Source of the DNA: Clarkia xantiana subsp. parviflora
Lineage: Eukaryota > Streptophyta > Magnoliopsida > Myrtales > Onagraceae
Assembly: GCA_036873135.1 (NCBI GenBank)
Contig: JAPTYO010000059.1
Coordinates: 10,099,066-10,163,065, forward strand
Direction: 5' to 3'
DNA length: 64,000 bases
This document shows, piece after piece, positions 57,159 through 64,000 of this stretch. Within the stretch, counting starts at the first letter, position 1; each line of letters begins with the position of its first letter. Position numbers and translations under genes: made by a program. The notes under the pieces were generated by a model, which worked only from the letters and a program-made list of their open reading frames with translations, did not search any database and was not told where the DNA came from.

Positions 57159-57695
57159 CCTTATGGTTGGACAAATCATATTAAACATTTTACGGTCACC
57201 ACAAGGTTAACATAAATGTATATAGACTTATTGAGTGCTCCTATATATATATATATAGTCATCAAGTTGCCCCTAAAATAAATATATTTAGAATCAACAA
57301 GTCACCATTAAAACAGATTTTAATCCAAAAAAAAACCATTAAAACAGATGCATAGTCACACTTTGTCCATAATACACGCTTTTAGGAATCAACTATGTTG
57401 TTTCTTAAACACACATTTTAAGTCATCAAGTTTTGCCCATAAAACATGCATATACAGTCGAAAGTATTGACTCCAAAAATATCTAATAGAGTCGAACAAT
57501 TTGTTAATGAAAACTGCTAATAGAGATATTAAATTTTTGTACAAACAAGAACAAACATCTCGTCCCGATATACTTTTATTCGCACAATATTATATAGAAT
57601 TAATAGTGATATTTATTAAGATGGACTTTGAAATGTATCAATGCTAATTATAGAATGTTGTATATTATGATGTACTTTTTGAGTAAGCAATATAG
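57159..57695. other. AT-rich spacer, no gene
   Basis: Short repeats such as CATTAAAACAGAT occur twice near 57303-57350. I see no gene. Confidence 0.45.
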
Positions 57696-57899
57696 TATAA
57701 GGGAATAAGATATATTATAGATAAATATATCTTATTATATTTAGATGAATATATCTAGATTAGGAATAGATATATTCTTAGTATATTATCAGATTATATT
57801 TCTTATTATATTGCTATAGATATAGTCTTGTATCTATATATATAGGTACATGTACTCAACCCTAAATAAGATCAATAATACAATTCTCATTCTTCTATA
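57696..57899 (+). repeat. 5' LTR of the TRIM-like element
   Basis: 204 bp. It contains GGAATAAGATATATTATAG and CTATATATATAGGTACATG, and the matching blocks recur at 58508-58583 and 59057-59190. Confidence 0.9.
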
Positions 57900-57911
57900 T
57901 GGTATCAGAGC
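57900..57911 (+). promoter_or_regulatory. Primer-binding site of the TRIM-like element
   Basis: TGGTATCAGAGC is a perfect match to the initiator-Met tRNA primer site and is directly next to LTR 1. Confidence 0.92.
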
Positions 57912-58148
57912 CTTTCTAACTCCAACGAGTACAACTTACAAGCCGTCGCCCACCATCACCGTTGTTCAGGGGCGGTCGGCACCGCCGTCAACTATGAAGA
58001 TGTCATGCCGGCCGCCCCCTGGCCAATTCTAATTTCAATTTTTTTTCTTTCTTTTCTAATAAGACAATAAATCCCTGCTTCCGTATCGACGATTTCTGCA
58101 CCGATCTTTTGGTACCCGCTCCAACGAGCGTAATTTTTTTATCGGCCC

Positions 58149-58520
58149 ATGCTCATGGCGGTATTTCTATCTACCAGCATCCTCGATCCTACTTGCTCCA
58201 ACGAGCAAATTCACCTCCGTTGTTTGCTTATCATTCACCAACGTGAACATCGTGACCAGCGGCATCCTGACCGACTGAAATTCTCCGGGTCTCCGCCATT
58301 GCCGACTGGACCTCCGGGCTACTGCCGTGCCGACTGGATGGATATTTCCGGGCTACCGCCGTGCCGACTGGACATCTTCGGGCTTCCGCCGTTGCCGATT
58401 GGACCTCTTTGGGCATCCTCCGATGAAGACTGGACTATTGGGGCATTCATTAATATTCTTCGTATCAAGATCGGCATTCTTGTCAGAACGTCCGTCTTGC
58501 GGGGGCGTATAAGGGAATAA
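58149..58520 (+). other. GC-rich internal repeat of the TRIM-like element
   Basis: An open frame of 123 residues covers degenerate tandem units of about 36-39 bp (58290-58410: CGGGCTNCCGCC..GCCGACTGGA), giving repeated GLPPCRLDIFGLPP-like peptides. It resembles no Gag. I treat it as repeat, not a gene. Confidence 0.5.
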
Positions 58521-59190
58521 GATATATTATAGATAAATATATCTTATTATATTTAGATGAATATATCTAGATTAGGAATAGATAGGCTTGGGCATAAAAA
58601 TCGGTCCGGCCGGACTGGTTCGGAACTGGTCTGGAACCGGACCGTTTGGAACCGGTCCAAATTGGACTGGTTTGTAACCCCTAAATTGGAACCAGTCTAA
58701 GGGGTATACCAAACCAGTCCAATAAACCAGTCCGGACCAGACCGGTTTTGAACCGTTTTTTAGTAAAAAAAAAAAAAAAAACGTTTTGACCGAGACTAAT
58801 TTTTTTTTTTTAAAAAAACCGGTTTTTGACCGGTTTCTGACCGGTTTCTGACTGGTTTTGACTGGTTTTGGACCGATTTTTATTGATAAAACCGGTCCAG
58901 GACTTAAAACAGTCCAAAACCGGTTCAAACCAGTCCAGTTTTTTTTAGACCAACCTAAGCCAAAAAAAACCCTAGTTATTACTGGACCGGACCGTTTAAA
59001 ACAGTTCCGGTCCGGTCCGGAACCGGTTCGGCCTGAACCGGTTCAGTGCCCACCCCTAGGAATAGATATATTCTTAGTATATTATCAGATTATGTTTCTT
59101 ATTATATTGCTATAGATATAGTCTTGTATCTATATATATAGGTACATATACTCAACCCTAAATAAGATCAACAATTCTCATTCTTCTATA
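58508..59190 (+). repeat. 3' LTR of the TRIM-like element, interrupted by a MITE
   Basis: The LTR parts are 58508-58583 and 59057-59190. Removing the MITE and one copy of the duplication restores about 199 bases collinear with LTR 1. Confidence 0.88.
58584..59056. mobile_element. GGTCCGG-rich MITE inside the TRIM LTR
   Basis: The ends AGGCTTGGGCAT and, reverse-complemented, AGGGGTGGGCAC are imperfect inverted repeats. TAGGAATAGAT flanks both sides (58573-58583 and 59057-59067); up to 11 bases match, though part may be chance. It is densely filled with ACCGGT, GGACCGG and TGACCGGTTT words. It is probably hAT-like, judging by the AGGGGTGGGCA end. The intact sister LTR proves the empty site. 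Confidence 0.85.
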
Positions 59191-61060
59191 TATATACAGT
59201 GTGTTGTATTACTAATTGACTTTAAGTAATGAATATACGTGATATCTCAGAACAATTTAGTTGTTAATATAGTAACAAAAGAAGTATATTCATTTATTCA
59301 GTCACGTTAATCATGCTATTAAAACAATAAAATACTTTCAATTATTTTATTTATTTTATACATTTTGATATATAATAATTTTGCTTTTTATTTTTTCATG
59401 AAAAAATACACCGCTTCAGATAAATTTTACATTCCGCATAAAATGTTAGTCAATTCCCCTAGTATAGAATATTTGACTGTGACGCATATATACGTTCGGT
59501 AATGCATTAGAATTAATTTAATTAACTTTAATTATAATGTAATTAACTATATGTAATATAAAATGTAAAAACTATAATATAAAGATTAAGCATATATATG
59601 ATGATAAAAATGAATTGACAAAATACATGATTCAATAATATAAATGACTTTCAATCATCACTAATATAATGCTTTTAAAATCATTTTTTTAAGTATTTAT
59701 AAGATATATTATTATTGTATATTCATAAATAAATAAAATTATTAGGAAAACATACTTTACTAATTGTTATAACTGTCATATATATTCCATTAAACAATTA
59801 TTATACTAGCAAAATATGTTTGATTAAATGCAATCTAAGAAATATAAGATTAAATCATATAATATTAGTTTCTTTTTATTTAGTACGATATTTTTTTTAA
59901 CTTTAAGTATTGTAATTAAAGACACACGACATTTTTTGCGGTACTCTAATTTACAAACTGATAATGACATATAATATCATATATTTTTGGGTTAAAGAGT
60001 CTTTTGGTGCCATATGTTTTACCAAAGTTGCATTTTGGTGTCATGTAATTTTTTGACACTTTGGGTGTCATACGTTTGCATTTTGTAAACTTTTGATGCA
60101 TCCATTAGTTGACCATTAATTTTGATCGTTAAATACTTTTATTTTGTTCAGTTAAGTCATCCAATTTATATTCCTAAGTTAGTGTTTCGAATAGGTTTAT
60201 TCGTGGCCCAATAAATAAATAAGGGTAGGGTTATTTAGTCTATTTTACGCTAATAACACAATAATTAATGAATATATCTACTAACTACAATGAGGCCTAA
60301 AGTCCAAACTTGAATTTGTTGGGCTTGGGCATGAGGGAAAGAGGTGCTCTGACCCATGAAGCTCGCTATCCATGAACATGGTGTTGTTCGAAGCGGATTC
60401 TTCTTCCATGCTAGTAAATGTAAAACAACTGGAAATAATGAGTACCCTAAACATGCCAAGGATAATCTCGTGGTCCGCAATTCCGAAAGAAGCAAATATT
60501 TGTTGACTGAGTTGCACTACAATTTTGAAAGAGATACATATAAATCAATAATTGGGTGGGTGGGTTTCACAACTTTATAAGTTTTTAAATTTTATTAGAT
60601 AAGGAACAAATTTCGCGTAGAATTCTTATCGTTTTTTACTGATGAATGAATAAAGAAAATAATAAGTGCATTAACATAAGACTGGAGATGTTATTTCTCT
60701 TCCGTTATCCGCTTGAAAAATCTGCTTCCTACCAACTTATTTTTGCTACTTTATTCAAATTTTTTTTTTTTTTTTTGCCATTCCTACTCTAAAATTCGAT
60801 GAAATTGGGTTTAATTTTTTGTCCAACCAAGCCAATTTAAGTGCTCATTAACTCTTTGTTAGTTACAACAGTTAACTACAGAATTAAATATTGACAATAA
60901 GTGGTTACATATCATATGAATTACGTACTATAGTTAATTGTGAATATGATTAGTGAAAATAATTACCTGCGGACTAATTGTAGAAAATAATTTTTTCCTT
61001 ACTTATTAGTGGGCAATTCTTGTATTAGTTTAGTGTTTACACCACTAGTATAATTATCCA
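59191..61060. other. Intergenic region with decayed element ends
   Basis: AT-rich. A likely Helitron 3'-end relic lies at about 59425-59458 (ACATTCCGCATAAAATG then CCTAGTA), parallel to that at 25605-25639. At about 59995-60090 a TTTTGGTGCCATATGTTTTACCAAAG / TTTTGGTGTCATG-like end (given as two words of a repeat) resembles one arm of a MULE MITE; no second arm was found. Open frames at 60265-60580 have no domain. Confidence 0.4.
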
Positions 61061-61223
61061 ATGTTGGTTGGACCAACTGGTAAAGTGAGTTGTGTTCCCA
61101 TGAGCAATCCGAGGTCGAATCCCGCCAGAGACGTCTCCTTGGAATTACTTTAACCTTAACGCTTCCGGCCCGAAATTGCGTAAGTAATATTAACATATAT
61201 ATATATAAAAAAAAAAAAAAAAA
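61061..61223 (+). mobile_element. tRNA-derived SINE, copy 2
   Basis: The same unit as 19189-19334: GGTTGGACCAACTGGTAAAG, B box GAGGTCGAATCCCGC, TTAACCTTAACGC, ATATATATA and a longer A tail (about 16 A). Flanks ACTAGTATAATTA (61043-61055 region) and ACTAATATATTTA after the tail may be a decayed target duplication. Confidence 0.85.
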
Positions 61224-61480
61224 CTAATATATTTACAACAAATGTCAGTAGTTTTTTTTTTTTTCCTAAAACTCTAGTGACCCTAAAATGATATAAGCTA
61301 AAAACACTTGGCAACTTTTATTTGACTTGGTGTAATCTGCCTTTACACTATAATTTCCCTTGATAGGCCTATATAATCAACATTTTTTCCAAGCATAATA
61401 ATTTTGCTTGATTGCCTATATAATCAACATGTAATTTCCTTAGAACTTCCGCAATGGGTTAATTTAGGATTAATTAATTA
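61224..61480. other. Spacer, no gene
   Basis: AT-rich DNA with a duplicated TATATAATCAACAT motif (near 61370 and 61415). No gene. Confidence 0.45.
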
Positions 61481-61509
61481 ACCAGATGCAAATTCCGCGC
61501 ACCGCGCGG
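61481..61509 (-). mobile_element. Helitron 3' terminus, minus strand
   Basis: On the minus strand, a CCGCGC-GGT-GCGCGG hairpin (61509-61495) is followed about 9 bases on by CTGG then T (61485-61481), the CTRR-T Helitron ending. The body would lie to the right, where a gypsy LTR now begins, so it is cut. Confidence 0.55.
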
Positions 61510-61576
61510 GAAAAAACGGGTATATAGGTAAAAAAAACATAATTAAAAAAACATCTTGATTTTTTAGAATCCTTAA

Positions 61577-62171
61577 TGATGGATATACACCCGATTGGAC
61601 CTCACTAAGACTCAAACACGGTCGCCCCGCCGACCTCAGGGTAAGACCATTTTACTTCTAGGGATACGCGCCATGTTCCGGTTGCCACGTAGCAATCAGA
61701 CTTGTTCAGTTGCGCCGGCCTCGTCTGGAGCAACCGGACAAGTCCAGTAGCAGTGCAACCGGACTTGTCCGGGGTCGACACGCCCCGTGTCGACCCCCTA
61801 CCCCCAGACATCGTCGTCCGGGGAACCCGCGTATATCCGATTATTCTCTGTGCGGGCCCCACCTAAAAATGTGGACCCCTCCGGTGCCTGGATCCAAAAC
61901 TCTATAAATAGGGACCTCGGTCCTTCATTTCCAAGCTAATCTCGGATTGAGACACCAGAACTCTGATTTCTCTCTACTTTATATCTCTAGAATTATATTC
62001 TTACTTTGGCATCAGAGAGGGTTCGCCAGAGACACCCCCCCCTCTTTGGCACCGCCCTTTGTGCAGGTCCGCCAAACATCGAGTTGGATCGATCATAACC
62101 CGAAGATCTGAGGAACGTGACTCGACGTAAGGCCGCCAAGATCGGACCCCGGACGAGCTTGTTCCAACATT
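61577..62171 (+). repeat. 5' LTR of a gypsy-type element
   Basis: It runs from about TGATGGATATACAC to CCAACA, directly before a TTGGCGCCGTCTGTG primer-site motif. A TATAAATA box lies at 61903-61910, with a start-site-like region after it. GC content jumps relative to the surroundings. The left border is inferred from TG..CA; the second LTR would be past the window end. Confidence 0.6.
61903..61910 (+). promoter_or_regulatory. TATA box in the gypsy LTR
   Basis: TATAAATA followed by GGGACCTCGG, in promoter position for the plus-strand element. Confidence 0.6.
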
Positions 62172-64000
62172 GGCGCCGTCTGTGTGATTTGAACAAAAAG
62201 CCGTTAATAAGATACCCTAGTGTCGGCCGCGATTTTCATGCACGGAGGGTTCAGGGCAAGATGTGTGTCGTCCAGTAAATGCGATGACTATGCCTCATAG
62301 ATAGAAGATGACATGATAGAAGTCGTGGATGCATCGCAATTGTTGGAAGGCGTAACTCAGTTTTCCAAAGAAAAAATGGAGTATACGATGCACCCACATA
62401 CAAATGTGTTGGTCATCAAAACAAGGATAGCTAACGACCCTCCTCCCAAGTATTCGAGACCACCACGTTGTACAAGTAACAAGGTACCAAGGGCAGTGAG
62501 GCCGGTAGTGGAACCACCTATACCAGCCCCTCAGGAAGTGCCACCAATGCCCGCTCCTGAAAGAGATAGCGCCCGTCCAAGAGACGCAACAGGAACCGCC
62601 AGCTCCTAATACTCAGCAGGTACCTCCGGTGTCGATACCACAAGAAGATTCGTATGATGCATCTACGCCGTCGACACGATTCCATCCGAGAAAGAGCATT
62701 GCGACTAGTGCTACCTCGCATCCTAGGAGGACCTACCATATGAACCACCCTCAACGTTTTCATTATGGCATGCCGCCATAAGATCAACCATTCGGGATGA
62801 CCGGCAACACAATACCATCACATGTTACACCAACGTGAACCTCTAGTAAAAGAAGGATTCATGTCAACCATAGATGAATTCATAGCGTACCGTAAGGCAA
62901 GAAGAGCTAGAAGATACGGATCACCACCAGTGGCTCCGACTGACCAAGCCCCACCAAGGGACATTCCAAGAAGAGCTCAAAGTGAGGGACGTCGTCCCGA
63001 CAACTTGACAAGACAACCGTCTACCCATGATGCAGCATGACAGGCTCCAACCCCTCGTGCAAGACAACCCTCGGTACACCTCTCAAGGAGGCAGCAAGGG
63101 GATAGTTTGAAAGACAAGGCCTTGAGCATGGAACTCATGGAGTGTTTCCACACTATATTACTACATCGCTACTACAACGGGGAGTCTCATGGACAGATGC
63201 GGTGAGAGGAGATCACACATAGCGTATACGGAGGATACACCTCCACCTAGTCCACCTTGGCAAGGATGAGACCTTATATTACTCAAGTGGAAGGAATACA
63301 CACAACCCAATGGAGGAGGACAGTTACATTACAAAGGAGGCAGGGGGTATCAACACCCCCACACCCATATCCTCTTATTTAATTTAACTACATAACAATT
63401 CAACTCCCTGAAAGGGATAGATATTTGATAGTTGATATTATCATGTTTTCCAAAAATAATATTGTCGGATGTCTTCAGACTCCGCATTATATATATATAC
63501 ACAGGTTGACTACTACTACGAGAGTCCATCAAACGCCGCCGCCGACCAAGAGAGTCGTCGCCAAGGCTACATGTCACTGACGAACAAAAGCGTCGGCACT
63601 ACCGTTTGCTTAAGCTCCTCAAAGGAAAGCATGAAGAACATATTTATCATTTTCAAAGGACACCTATAAGGTCAAGACTTTGGGAAAAGACCACTAAGAT
63701 GGAAGGCGCACCTCCAAAAATGAGTTGAGCACTCTCAACATATTATAAGAAGAATTACCATGAGGGTCACTAAGGATTACCCCCACTACAACCTTCCAAA
63801 AAGTATCTTAGTGCTACGTTCGTCGGAAGACACCATCGGGCGTTGATATGCAAGAGGGGCACCATCCAAGTCACAACATGCCTTCCCCGCAAAAACAAAG
63901 AGAATACCTATTGGCATAAGAGGAGGAAATCGCGAGCACATCCCTCAAAAAATTGGGGAAACCATATCACATGGACAACAGCCACCATCAGGGGCAAACG
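62172..64000 (+). mobile_element. Internal region of a decayed gypsy element, cut by the window end
   Basis: It begins TTGGCGCCGTCTGTG, the usual junction after the LTR in many plant gypsy elements. At 62313-62609 a frame reads VTQFSKEKMEYTMHPHTNVLVIKTRIAN, which resembles the stretch just before the gypsy protease. It then turns to a Pro-rich sequence. A second short frame is at 62822-63040. No protease, RT or integrase is seen, so it looks internally deleted. Confidence 0.6.

Larger units (their letters stand above)
57696..59190 (+). mobile_element. TRIM-like mini LTR retrotransposon with non-TG/CA ends
   Basis: Two LTRs of about 200 bp (57696-57899; 58508-59190, the second split by a MITE) flank only about 600 bases. 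A perfect primer-binding site TGGTATCAGAGC follows LTR 1 directly, and GCGGGGGCG (purine tract) precedes LTR 2. Flanks are TATAG and TATAT. Both LTRs start TATAAGGG and end TTCTATA rather than TG..CA. There is no gag or pol. Without the MITE the element is about 1.0 kb. It would need another element's proteins to move. Confidence 0.85.

Noticed and set aside
57850..58032. Small gene beside the TRIM primer site
   Set aside because: It spans the LTR end and primer-binding site and has no domain.
58572..59115. Proteins rich in KPVK/GPVP repeats
   Set aside because: They are translations of ACCGGTTT/GGTCC repeats of the MITE on both strands.

Overview
The window is nuclear DNA of a flowering plant. 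Spliced genes with GT-AG introns, a plant tRNA-Gly(GCC), an R2R3-MYB, a plant-type MCTP protein and abundant plant transposons all show this. A decayed TIR-NB-LRR-type resistance gene points to a eudicot, because that class is missing from grasses. The DNA is AT-rich with a few GC-rich islands. All gene models here were made by hand from the sequence; no search was run.

Host genes are few. They are a subgroup-21-type R2R3-MYB (265-1417, three exons), tRNA-Gly(GCC) (9222-9292), a four-C2-domain MCTP protein close to Arabidopsis MCTP14 (14774-17938, two exons) and a choline-transporter-like PNS1/CTL membrane protein (52588-54696, three exons). Broken host genes are a frameshifted RING-H2 gene (23728-24406, minus), a TNL NB-ARC fragment (about 25745-26436, minus) and the 3' end of an unrecognised gene (47136-47561, minus).

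The rest is mostly mobile DNA, region by region. Region 1.9-14 kb holds a foldback MULE-type element, a complete but dead Copia element with two LTRs and a 5-bp target duplication (4149-8907), a hAT-type element with an 8-bp duplication and a second foldback MULE with a perfect 9-bp duplication. Region 18-26 kb holds a hAT-type element, a tRNA-derived SINE, a 2.7-kb Helitron carrying pieces of other elements, and a further Helitron 3' end. Region 26.4-30.4 kb is the most unusual. Thirteen 82-bp tandem units lead into a 27-bp perfect palindrome, a TATA box and a nearly intact Mutator-like (MULE) transposase gene with one frameshift. Region 30.7-33.6 kb is LINE-related: a DUF4283-type fragment, then a poly(A)-tailed retroposon with a 12-bp duplication that itself holds a hAT element and a minisatellite. 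Region 34-49 kb is a same-strand stack of two related Copia elements and a gypsy gag, the latter joined to host-gene sequence. Region 50-64 kb holds another MULE MITE with a perfect 9-bp duplication, the CTL gene, a TRIM-like mini LTR element with non-TG/CA ends and a MITE in one LTR, a second SINE, another Helitron end and the 5' part of a gypsy-type element on the plus strand.

The host genes do not form a pathway together; they look like independent genes separated by layered insertions. The best candidate for something undescribed is the MULE at 26.4-30.4 kb with its 82-bp array and promoter palindrome. Exact element borders, families and ages need alignment to other copies, which could not be done here.
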